Below are positions 1 through 6,603 of a stretch of DNA of 20,559 nucleotides, one piece after another. This stretch comes from a virus. The number at the start of each line of letters is the position of its first letter. Within the stretch, counting starts at the first letter, position 1. The stretch is taken from positions 1-20,559 of IMG/VR virus record IMGVR_UViG_3300025138_000486; one strand, given 5' to 3'. The notes beneath the pieces are model-generated. The model was not told where the DNA came from, made no database searches, and saw nothing but the letters and a program-made list of their open reading frames with translations. The position numbers and the translations under genes are program-made.

Positions 1-20
1 CGCCCTTAAATCCTTTTGAG

Positions 21-45
21 ATATTAAAATCTTTGATTTTGGTAT
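21..45 (+). other. AT-rich RNA hairpin upstream of the first terminator
   Basis: Bases 21-31 pair with 35-45 around a TTT loop. The stem has 11 pairs, two of them G-U wobbles (24-42 and 25-41), which suggests a structure acting as RNA. No T tract follows directly; the next element is the GC-rich terminator hairpin at 57-71. It is probably part of the 3' untranslated end of a transcript entering from the left. Chance pairing in AT-rich DNA is possible. Confidence 0.4.
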
Positions 46-56
46 AGAAAAATTTC

Positions 57-77
57 GAGGGCTTCGCCCTTTTTTTT
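57..77 (+). terminator. Rho-independent terminator
   Basis: The stem AGGGC (58-62) pairs with GCCCT (66-70) over a TTC loop, with a possible extra G-T pair (57-71), and runs into a T tract to base 77. This is the classic layout of an intrinsic terminator, ending an upstream unit not included here. The first bases of the window (CGCCCTT) repeat the right arm, so a second, truncated hairpin may lie across the left edge. Confidence 0.8.
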
Positions 78-79
78 AT

Positions 80-87
80 TATATTTG
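80..87 (+). promoter_or_regulatory. Bacteroidota-type -7 promoter box (TATATTTG)
   Basis: The octamer fits the Bacteroidota sigma-ABfr -7 consensus TAnnTTTG. It starts three bases after the terminator T tract and ends five bases before the ATG at 92, so transcription would begin at or next to the start codon. I see no clear -33 TTTG at the usual distance. The same box stands before the genes at 332, 5453, 9189 and 10940, which is the main support. Confidence 0.65.
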
Positions 88-91
88 TCAA

Positions 92-316
92 ATGCGTCAC
101 AATTTTTTTAGTAAGTTAGGTAGAGTTTGGATTGAAGATGATACTTATATATTGGAGAAGTATTACGAAGGATTAGATTATTTGTTAGAAGATGAAGACT
201 ATATGGATGTAGATATAGAAGAGATGGAATTTGATGTTATTACTAAAAAAATATACACAAGCAAATCTAAAGGCAACTGGATATTAAAATACCATTTGGA
301 ATATCACGGAGAATAA
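92..316 (+). CDS. Small acidic phage protein, unknown function
   Basis: Encodes 74 residues I do not recognise. The product is acidic, with a cluster of Asp/Glu and aromatic residues in its middle (about residues 28-48) and a more basic C-terminal third. There is no membrane segment, signal peptide or metal motif. The ATG at 92 lies five bases after a TATATTTG promoter box, so the message is probably leaderless. It seems to be a one-gene unit, because another promoter box starts three bases after its stop. Its place just ahead of the packaging genes hints at a late or packaging-linked role, but nothing in the sequence shows it. The continuous frame and the matched promoter argue that the gene is real. 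Confidence 0.7.
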   Translation: MRHNFFSKLGRVWIEDDTYILEKYYEGLDYLLEDEDYMDVDIEEMEFDVITKKIYTSKSKGNWILKYHLEYHGE

Positions 317-318
317 AG

Positions 319-326
319 TATTTTTG
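319..326 (+). promoter_or_regulatory. Bacteroidota-type -7 promoter box (TATTTTTG)
   Basis: Matches TAnnTTTG, lies three bases after the stop of the preceding gene and ends six bases before the ATG at 332. The bases that follow (CACATATG) leave no room for a ribosome binding site, so the transcript should be nearly leaderless. It probably drives the packaging genes through the portal, since no terminator is seen before 5414. Confidence 0.65.
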
Positions 327-331
327 CACAT

Positions 332-868
332 ATGTATCTACTTAAGTTAGACAGAAAGGGAGATGTTTACAAAGATGATGACGGCATAACAGGCGTACCT
401 GAATTTGTAAATATTCTAAAAGCAGATAAACTGGGAGCAATAGCTTTAAAGTGGGTAGCGTTAGTTTGTGACTATGATAGTCCTTACAGACACTTTACAG
501 AAGCTGAAAGAAAAAAGGCGGTAAGCAAAGATTTGTATGACAAGTATGAGTGGTATGGAACTACTAGACCTGAAATACTAGCTGCTATAGATAAATATAA
601 GCAATTACAGTTTGATCCATTGGATGAACAACTAATTGCATTTAATTTAAAGATCAGTCAGTTTACAACCTATATGAACAATATGCATATAGATGAAGAG
701 ACTGCTGAAGGATTGCAGAAGATTATGATTGGTATTGAGAAAATATATAAAACCAGACAAACTCTTGTAGATGCAATAGAAAGACGAGGGGAGCGTCAAA
801 AGATTGTTGGGGACAAGAAACTCTCGTTCTTAGAAAATAAAAAAGAAATGCAAAATAATATTAAATAG
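332..868 (+). CDS. Conserved-type phage protein; small terminase candidate by position
   Basis: A 178-residue soluble protein. The N-terminal part has a short patch (DYDSPYRHFTEAERKKAV, about residues 47-64) of a kind I associate with proteins encoded just before terminase in phages of Bacteroidota. The middle and C-terminal parts are mostly charged helix, and the tail from about residue 145 is strongly basic. There is no catalytic signature. Because it lies upstream of the large terminase and looks helical and basic, a DNA-recognising small terminase subunit is possible, but I see no helix-turn-helix I would trust. An internal virion or assembly protein is the main alternative. The start at 332 follows a promoter box by six bases, and only two bases separate its TAG stop from the next gene. 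Confidence 0.75.
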   Translation: MYLLKLDRKGDVYKDDDGITGVPEFVNILKADKLGAIALKWVALVCDYDSPYRHFTEAERKKAVSKDLYDKYEWYGTTRPEILAAIDKYKQLQFDPLDEQLIAFNLKISQFTTYMNNMHIDEETAEGLQKIMIGIEKIYKTRQTLVDAIERRGERQKIVGDKKLSFLENKKEMQNNIK

Positions 869-870
869 AT

Positions 871-1077
871 ATGTACGGTAAAAAGAAAAAATATTTAAAA
901 GGTGGACAAGCTAAGCTTGACATGAATAAAGATGGTAAACTATCTGGCGCAGATTTCAAAATGCTTGGCAACAAGAAAATGATGATGGGCGGTATGATGA
1001 ATGCTGATAAAGACTTTATGGGTGGCGGTAAGATGAAAAACTCTTATGGCAAAGGTGGACTTATGCAACACGATTAA
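871..1077 (+). CDS. Small Lys/Gly/Met-rich protein with one EF-hand/dockerin-type loop
   Basis: Encodes 68 residues. The N-terminus is a lysine run (residues 4-7), followed by a calcium-loop pattern at residues 17-28: D17, N19, D21, G22, L24, S25 and D28. This agrees with the DxNxDGxLSxxD loop of dockerins and of single EF-hands in small phage proteins. The rest is low complexity in Met, Gly and Lys (residues 34-64). There is one loop only, and its last ligand is Asp rather than Glu, as in dockerins. Calcium binding is inferred, and the partner is unknown; a DNA-facing or virion-stabilising role is possible given the basic charge. It lies two bases after the preceding gene and overlaps the next by one base (TAATG), so it belongs to the packaging operon. 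Confidence 0.75.
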   Translation: MYGKKKKYLKGGQAKLDMNKDGKLSGADFKMLGNKKMMMGGMMNADKDFMGGGKMKNSYGKGGLMQHD

Positions 1078-1301
1078 TGGCTAGAAAGCCAGCTAAGTTA
1101 CAAAGTCTACGCTATAGGTTTAATAAAGCTATGAAGCTTGGTAAATTTAACGAGGCTAAAAAAATAGATGCGTATGCTAAAAGCGTACATGGATCAAGCG
1201 TTGACGAAGAGTACCATTCTAAATTAGAGCAAAAACAAGATCCAAAAGATCCCTTTGGTTTAGGTAGGACACCAAAGAATAGAAGAATAAAATATGGCTA
1301 G
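1077..1301 (+). CDS. Small basic phage protein preceding the terminase
   Basis: A 74-residue, strongly basic and probably helical protein that I do not recognise. Residues 8-35 form a likely amphipathic helical segment rich in Arg, Lys and Ala, and the C-terminus (GLGRTPKNRRIKYG) is basic and probably disordered. No cysteines or known motif. It begins inside the stop of the preceding gene (TAATG) and its last eight bases overlap the start of the large terminase, so translation of the three is probably coupled. Size, charge and position would suit a DNA-binding partner of the terminase, but the 178-residue protein upstream competes for that role. Confidence 0.7.
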   Translation: MARKPAKLQSLRYRFNKAMKLGKFNEAKKIDAYAKSVHGSSVDEEYHSKLEQKQDPKDPFGLGRTPKNRRIKYG

Positions 1302-3114
1302 AGCAAAGCAGGATCCTCAAAGGTATAGACCAGTTATTAATATTGGTCACCCTGACTTAAATCAAGAATCTGTAGCTTATCAAGAGTATTGGGAACAAGA
1401 ACTTGATAGATGCATTAATGGATTTAAGCCTAAGGGTATGAATTGGATTTCTGGCAAGTACTATTTTTATTTAAACTACTACAAGATACTTGGTAACGAT
1501 GGTACTCTTGGATCACGTAAAACTTTAATCAGTCCTTGGTACAGGCAAATGGATCATGAATACTTTGATTTATTTGAAACTTGTAAGAAAGAGGAGAAAG
1601 GAATGATTGTTATTAAAGCAAGGGATAAAGGCTTTAGTTACATGAACTCTGGTATGATTTCACACGAATATACTTTCTTTCCATTTAATGATGTAGGCAT
1701 TGCAGCAGGGTTGCAAGCAACAGCTGACGCTTTCTTTGATAAAACAAAAAAAGGTCTTAATGGACTACACTCTAATTTTAAACATTCTTTTCTAAAAGAT
1801 ACAGACGGTATATTACGTTCTGGATATAAACAAAAGAATAAAGATGGTAAGTGGGAAGTAGGCGGTTATCAATCAACTATTATATGTAGAACGATGGATA
1901 ATCCAGAGGTGTTCAAAGGTGAGCGTGTTTCTTTAATGGTATTCGAAGAAGCAGGTGAGTTTAAACATTTGAAAAATGCTTACATGTCTTCTAAGGCTTG
2001 TTTTATGGATGGGAACAAACAGTTTGGTGTTCCAGTCATAGGAGGTACTGGTGGTGACATTAGCAAAGCCTCAAAAGATTTTATGGATATGTATTATGAG
2101 TCTGATGCTTATAATCTTATACCAATGTTTATACCAGCGTCAAGAGCATACTATGGTTTCTTTGATGTAGAAACTGGAGTAGAAAAAGTTAAAGAAGCTG
2201 AAGATACTTTGCTTGAAGACAGAGAAGTAATTATAAATTCTGGTGACAGGGAAGCATTTAATTTACATATACAAAACTACCCATTAACAATACAAGAAGC
2301 ATTTTTAAATACCAAGACTGCACGGTTTGATAACTCATTATTAAACGCACAAAGGTCTAGGATATTAGCTAATAAAGATTATAGAAGTCAAATACAAAGA
2401 GGTAATCTTGATTGGGACTTTGATCAAAACGAAGAGTATGTAGTTAAGTGGAGGCCACATCCTGACGGCCCATTTAGAATATTACATCATCCAGAACCAG
2501 ATTATAAAGATTTAGATATAGGTGGAATTGACTCTTATGATCAAGATCAAGCAGGTGCATCTGACTCTTTGGGAAGTGCAATAATTTATCGTAGATTTGT
2601 AGACACAGATAAGCCTAGTGATTATATAGTTGCTGAATACACAGATCGACCAGAAAAAAAAGAAGATTTTTGGGACGGATGTTTGAAGTTAGCTGTATAT
2701 TATAACGCTAGGATGTTAGTTGAATATACTAAAATAGGTATACTAGACTATTTTAAAAGAATGAATGCATTAAAGTATCTAAAAGAAAAACCAGAGTCGG
2801 CACACAATCCTGGTACAAAGACAAGAAATAGATACGGAGTGCATATGAATAAACAAGTTAAATCCTTAATGGAAGATCTAATGAGTGATTATATTAGAGA
2901 AAACGTTGAGGACATATGGTTTTTAGATTTGATAGAAGAACTATCATCTTATGGTACAAGAAATACTGACCGTGCTATTGCATTTGGTTTATGTCTTATA
3001 CATAACGTTGATAATTACAGAATACAAGCAAAAACTATAGAAGCAGAAACAATAGACGTAGGTTTTAAATATTATCAGTTAGATCGAAATGGTTTACCAA
3101 AAATTATTAAGTAG
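1294..3114 (+). CDS. terL: Terminase large subunit (DNA-packaging ATPase/nuclease)
   Basis: The motor that translocates phage DNA into the prohead through the portal and cuts it. In 606 residues both terminase domains are visible. A Q-motif-like stretch lies around Q85. The Walker A region is deviant (K108-A-R-D-K-G-F-S115): the usual GK[S/T] lysine is Phe114, and basic residues sit upstream, similar to lambda gpA. Walker B is VFEEAG, with E218 in the Asp position and E219 catalytic. A Gly/Thr-rich segment (GGTGGD, 250-255) suits the coupling motif. The RNase-H-like nuclease shows D413 (GGIDSYDQD), E477 (MLVEY) and D559 (TDRAIAF). The start overlaps the preceding gene by eight bases, and two bases separate its TAG stop from the portal gene. 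Confidence 0.95.
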   Translation: MARAKQDPQRYRPVINIGHPDLNQESVAYQEYWEQELDRCINGFKPKGMNWISGKYYFYLNYYKILGNDGTLGSRKTLISPWYRQMDHEYFDLFETCKKEEKGMIVIKARDKGFSYMNSGMISHEYTFFPFNDVGIAAGLQATADAFFDKTKKGLNGLHSNFKHSFLKDTDGILRSGYKQKNKDGKWEVGGYQSTIICRTMDNPEVFKGERVSLMVFEEAGEFKHLKNAYMSSKACFMDGNKQFGVPVIGGTGGDISKASKDFMDMYYESDAYNLIPMFIPASRAYYGFFDVETGVEKVKEAEDTLLEDREVIINSGDREAFNLHIQNYPLTIQEAFLNTKTARFDNSLLNAQRSRILANKDYRSQIQRGNLDWDFDQNEEYVVKWRPHPDGPFRILHHPEPDYKDLDIGGIDSYDQDQAGASDSLGSAIIYRRFVDTDKPSDYIVAEYTDRPEKKEDFWDGCLKLAVYYNARMLVEYTKIGILDYFKRMNALKYLKEKPESAHNPGTKTRNRYGVHMNKQVKSLMEDLMSDYIRENVEDIWFLDLIEELSSYGTRNTDRAIAFGLCLIHNVDNYRIQAKTIEAETIDVGFKYYQLDRNGLPKIIK

Positions 3115-3116
3115 TT

Positions 3117-5414
3117 ATGTATAACAGTACAAAGTCAAAATTTCCAGCACAATATGTTACAGAGTCTGAAAAGACTGATGAATGGTGTAATTCATGGATC
3201 AATGCTATAATTGGATATATGTCTTATAGTGATTCGCCACATAAAAGTTCTAGAATAAATGATATTCAAAACTACAATATATATAATGGTGAAATAGAAT
3301 TAGATGATTTTAAATATATAACTGAACAATATGGAATGTCATATCCAGCTAGATTAGTTAACTACCCTATTATCTCACCAAAAATAGATTTACTTGTAGG
3401 AGAAGACCTTAGAAGGCCAATAGACGTTAAGGTAAGCACTACAAACAAAGAAGCTGTATTAAGAAAAGAAGATGTAAAGGTTAGTCTTATAATGAAAGAG
3501 TTAACTGAAGAAATACATAAAGACTTTTTTGCACAAACTGGTATAGAAGTACCTTCTGTTACTGACATGGAATTGCCTGAAGATATAGATGTATATATGA
3601 AATACAACTATAGAGAAATGGTTGAAGAAACAGCACAGGATGGTTTAGAATATTTAATACAAAAATATAATTACGTAGATTTATTTAAAGAAGGATTTAG
3701 AGATTTACTAGTTACTGGTAAAGAATTTTTTAAGATATACGATCACAATGGAGATCCATTTGTTAGAAGAGTAGATCCTAGAAGTGTTATATATGAAACA
3801 AGCACTACGTCAGATTATTTAGATGATTCAGCGTGGGTAGGTGAGGAAAGATACTTGTCATATACTGAAATACTAGATGAATATAGAGATGAGCTTACGC
3901 AAGAGCATATGCAAGAATTATCTGCTATGTATCAAATTGGTAGCTATGATGATTTAGCTAATTACAATTCAGGATTTGATTGGATAGATTATCAAGAAGG
4001 ACAAGAAGTAAAAATAAGAGTAGTTTCTGTTGAATGGAAATCTATTAAAACTTTAAAGTTTAAGGTATCTGAAAATAAATATAATCCAGAAAGACCTTTT
4101 ATGAAACAGGTTTCTGACGATTATAAAGCAAAGAAAAAAGACAATATTAAAACTAAATATGTAGATGATATTTGGGAAGCTACTAAAATTGGTGGTAAGA
4201 TTATGGTGCAAGCTAGACGTAGACCTAATCAAATTAGATCGGTAGATGATGCTGGTACTACTCAATTATCATACGTAGGTTGCATTAGAGGTAATACAAC
4301 TGGTAGGTCTGTGTCTATGGTAGACTTATTAAAGAATATACAAATGTTATATAACGTAGTTATGTACCAAATTGAATTAGCATTAGCTCGTTCAGGTGGT
4401 AAAGCTGTAGTATATGATGTTTCGCAACTACCTACAAATCTTGGTATGGATATGCAAAGCGTATTGTATCATTTAAAAACAGATGGTATAATACCAATTA
4501 ACTCTAAAGACGAAGGTGGACAGGTTAATAGTTTTAATCAATTTAGTCAAGTAGACTTTACTCTTAGTCAATCTGTACAGCAGCTTATTAATCTTAAAAT
4601 GATGCTTGAGCAAACGGCTGGACAAATATCTGGCGTATCACCTCAACGTGAAGGAGCTGTTGGACAATATGAGTATGTAGGAAATGTACAACGTAGCGTA
4701 ATACAATCTGCTACAATTACAGAAAGTTTATTCTATTCACACGCAATGGTTAAGAAACGTATATTCGAAAGAGTTGCTAATCTTATGAAAGTTTGTTGGG
4801 CTGGAGGTAAAAAAGCTTCTTACATATTAGGTGATGGTGCGTTTAAATTTTTAAGTGTTATGCCTGATGTAGCTTTACAAGATTATGGTATATTTATTGG
4901 TGATTCTGGTAAAGATGATGCATTACGTCAGTCATTACAACAAATAGCACAGTCTGCTGTGCAAGGTGGTCAGGTTACTTTATTAGATGTTATTAAAGTA
5001 TTTAAAGCTGATACATTTACTGAAGCTGAACACATACTTGAAAGAGCTATGGATGAAATGAAGGCTAATGAGGCTCAACAACAAGAACAACAACAAGCAA
5101 TGATGCAAGCTCAAGCTGAACAAGCACAAGCAGCATTTGAACAACAAGTACAATTAGAGCAAGTTAAAAACGAGGCTAAAATACAGGTTGCACAAATACA
5201 ATCTGAAACAGATCTTAAAATTGCAGATATGAAATCTGACGATGCAAGAGAAATGTCAGATGTTGCACATCAAGTTAAAAACAAGCAATTATTTTTAAAT
5301 AAAAGATTAGAACAAGAACAAAAACTAGAAGATAAAGGCCAGGATGCTGAAGCAAATCAACCTGTTACGGAAGACCGTAAAAAACAAATACAAGATATAA
5401 TAAAAAATTCTTAG
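3117..5414 (+). CDS. Portal protein
   Basis: Forms the dodecameric ring at one head vertex through which DNA enters and leaves, and on which the tail is built. Its 765 residues are near the size of P22-type and crAss-like portals. The N-terminal part holds the clip/wing region with tandem acidic and aromatic segments. A characteristic stretch around residues 382-425 (YVGCIRGNTTGRSVSM, then a hydrophobic helix) resembles the stem/crown helix region of large portals. From about residue 650 to 745 the protein is very rich in Gln, Ala, Glu and Lys with heptad-like spacing, a long coiled coil or barrel helix as in P22 gp1. It follows the terminase by two bases, and a promoter box begins right after its TAG stop. 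Confidence 0.93.
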   Translation: MYNSTKSKFPAQYVTESEKTDEWCNSWINAIIGYMSYSDSPHKSSRINDIQNYNIYNGEIELDDFKYITEQYGMSYPARLVNYPIISPKIDLLVGEDLRRPIDVKVSTTNKEAVLRKEDVKVSLIMKELTEEIHKDFFAQTGIEVPSVTDMELPEDIDVYMKYNYREMVEETAQDGLEYLIQKYNYVDLFKEGFRDLLVTGKEFFKIYDHNGDPFVRRVDPRSVIYETSTTSDYLDDSAWVGEERYLSYTEILDEYRDELTQEHMQELSAMYQIGSYDDLANYNSGFDWIDYQEGQEVKIRVVSVEWKSIKTLKFKVSENKYNPERPFMKQVSDDYKAKKKDNIKTKYVDDIWEATKIGGKIMVQARRRPNQIRSVDDAGTTQLSYVGCIRGNTTGRSVSMVDLLKNIQMLYNVVMYQIELALARSGGKAVVYDVSQLPTNLGMDMQSVLYHLKTDGIIPINSKDEGGQVNSFNQFSQVDFTLSQSVQQLINLKMMLEQTAGQISGVSPQREGAVGQYEYVGNVQRSVIQSATITESLFYSHAMVKKRIFERVANLMKVCWAGGKKASYILGDGAFKFLSVMPDVALQDYGIFIGDSGKDDALRQSLQQIAQSAVQGGQVTLLDVIKVFKADTFTEAEHILERAMDEMKANEAQQQEQQQAMMQAQAEQAQAAFEQQVQLEQVKNEAKIQVAQIQSETDLKIADMKSDDAREMSDVAHQVKNKQLFLNKRLEQEQKLEDKGQDAEANQPVTEDRKKQIQDIIKNS

Positions 5415-5422
5415 TATATTTG
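5415..5422 (+). promoter_or_regulatory. Bacteroidota-type -7 promoter box (TATATTTG)
   Basis: Matches TAnnTTTG and starts at the base immediately after the portal stop codon. Unlike the other boxes, it lies 31 bases before the next ATG (5453), leaving a leader of roughly 25 nt that is A-rich. It would drive the scaffold, capsid and small head genes, a sensible unit for proteins needed in large amounts. No matching -33 TTTG is evident. Confidence 0.65.
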
Positions 5423-5452
5423 CAAAATTGGGAACAAAAAAAACTATAAAAT

Positions 5453-6505
5453 ATGTCAGAAGAACAAAGTAATTTAGTAGATGAGGTTTCAACAGAAACT
5501 CCTACAACAGAAGAAACAAGTAACGAAACAGCTGAAGCTCCAGGATTTGATCCTAAAGCTTTTGCATCGGATCAACCGTTAGAACAATTTCAAGGTAAGT
5601 ACAATGAGGATGCTGCTGAAAAATTTGAAGAAAGTCAAAATGTATCTGAACAATCTGAACAATCTGAAGAAGATGAAGATGGATTTGCTTGGGATAATAT
5701 TGAAGTTGATCAAAAAGAAGAAGAACCAGAAGTCATTGAAGAAGTCGATGAAGACTGGGACACACCTGTTAAAACCGAGTCTACAGAAGAAGTGGAGTCT
5801 GATAAAGAAGAGGGAGAATTAGAGTGGGGTAAATTTGCTAAAGAACTTGGCTTATCAGCAGACACATCTAAGGAAGATATTATAAAAGCTCTTAACTCAC
5901 CATTTATTGAGCAGCCTAAAAATGAAGTATTAGATAAGTTAAATGAATATTTATCTTATAGCGACAGAGAACTAGTTGCTGCTGAAATGAAGACTGATGG
6001 TATGGAAGAATTTGAAATAGAAGAAGCTATTGATAAAATGGAAGATTCTGGAGTTCTTAAAAGAGAAGCTTATAGAATTAAAAGACAACTTAATTCTGCT
6101 GTAGAAAAAGAAAAACAAAAATTCTACAAAGAAAAACAACAAGAATCAATGTCTGCTAAAGAAAAAGTAGATAGAAATAAAAAAGAATTACAAGGTCACT
6201 TAAAATCTCTTGATACATTCATGGGAGGTAGAGTGACTAAAGATCAAGCGCAAGATGCTTATAAGTATATTACGTCTGGTAAAATGGCCGATGACATATG
6301 GAACTCTCACGACAATGCTTCTGAGGTAGCTATGTTTATGCTGTTTAAAGACAAATTTGCTAAGATTTTGCGCTCCCAAGGTTTAGAAGATGGTAAAGCT
6401 TCAATATTGAATGATATTACTTCTCCTAGCCTTAGCGGTAAGAATAGAGTTAAGACCAATGCAAAGAGGTCTGGATTTGATCCTTCCGCATTTATGAGAG
6501 AATAA
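5453..6505 (+). CDS. Capsid scaffold-like protein
   Basis: Scaffold proteins guide assembly of the major capsid protein and then leave the shell. The 350-residue product fits: it lies between portal and capsid genes, is very acidic in its N-terminal 125 residues (runs of Glu and Asp), and has a long charged, helical C-terminal half (about 165-270, Lys/Glu/Gln rich). It has no enzymatic motif. A short motif is repeated near both ends: GFDPKAF at residues 31-37 and GFDPSAF at 341-347, three residues from the C-terminus. In other phages the scaffold's terminal segment contacts capsid protein, so the repeats may be docking peptides; that is inference. No protease domain is seen. Its own promoter lies at 5415. 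Confidence 0.8.
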   Translation: MSEEQSNLVDEVSTETPTTEETSNETAEAPGFDPKAFASDQPLEQFQGKYNEDAAEKFEESQNVSEQSEQSEEDEDGFAWDNIEVDQKEEEPEVIEEVDEDWDTPVKTESTEEVESDKEEGELEWGKFAKELGLSADTSKEDIIKALNSPFIEQPKNEVLDKLNEYLSYSDRELVAAEMKTDGMEEFEIEEAIDKMEDSGVLKREAYRIKRQLNSAVEKEKQKFYKEKQQESMSAKEKVDRNKKELQGHLKSLDTFMGGRVTKDQAQDAYKYITSGKMADDIWNSHDNASEVAMFMLFKDKFAKILRSQGLEDGKASILNDITSPSLSGKNRVKTNAKRSGFDPSAFMRE

Positions 6506-6513
6506 ATATTAAG

Positions 6514-6530
6514 TTAGGGCAATGCCCAAA
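6514..6530 (+). other. Short GC hairpin between scaffold and capsid genes
   Basis: GGGC (6517-6520) pairs with GCCC (6524-6527) across an AAT loop, with two T-A pairs outside an A/A mismatch. An A run follows, not a T run, so it is a weak terminator at best in the + direction. It could be a processing or stabilising site that raises capsid mRNA relative to scaffold mRNA. The rest of the 98-base gap is AT-rich with no recognisable promoter box. Confidence 0.3.
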
Positions 6531-6590
6531 AAACTAATGTAATTATTCTGGAGTAATAAAATAAGTGTATTTAAAAATAATGTTTAATTT

Positions 6591-6603
6591 AAAGTAAAAA
6601 AAA
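6591..6603 (+). promoter_or_regulatory. A-rich translation leader of the capsid gene (A8 before ATG)
   Basis: Eight adenines stand directly before the ATG, preceded by TAAAGT. There is no Shine-Dalgarno sequence. Bacteroidota ribosomes are known to rely little on Shine-Dalgarno pairing and to favour A-rich, unstructured leaders. The gene at 8627 has the same T-A8-ATGGC context, which supports a real initiation signal and fixes both starts. Confidence 0.55.

Noticed and set aside
1492-1524. GNDGTLGSRKT in the terminase as a classical Walker A
   Set aside because: Spacing does not fit GxxxxGK[S/T], and it precedes the Q-motif-like region; the true phosphate loop is better placed at residues 108-115, before the FEEAG Walker B.
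3521-3540. TTTTTTGCACA inside the portal gene, resembling the promoter at 319
   Set aside because: Lacks the TA of TAnnTTTG and lies in the middle of a gene with no start downstream.
3362-4265. Two minus-strand open frames (3362-3607 and 4053-4265) within the portal gene
   Set aside because: Antisense to a well-supported gene, with low-complexity Ser/Ile/Phe-rich products typical of reverse-read AT-rich coding sequence.
5604-5822. 72-codon open frame on the + strand inside the scaffold-like gene
   Set aside because: Lys/Leu-rich shadow of the acidic scaffold frame (GAA/GAT repeats read out of frame); no start signal of its own.
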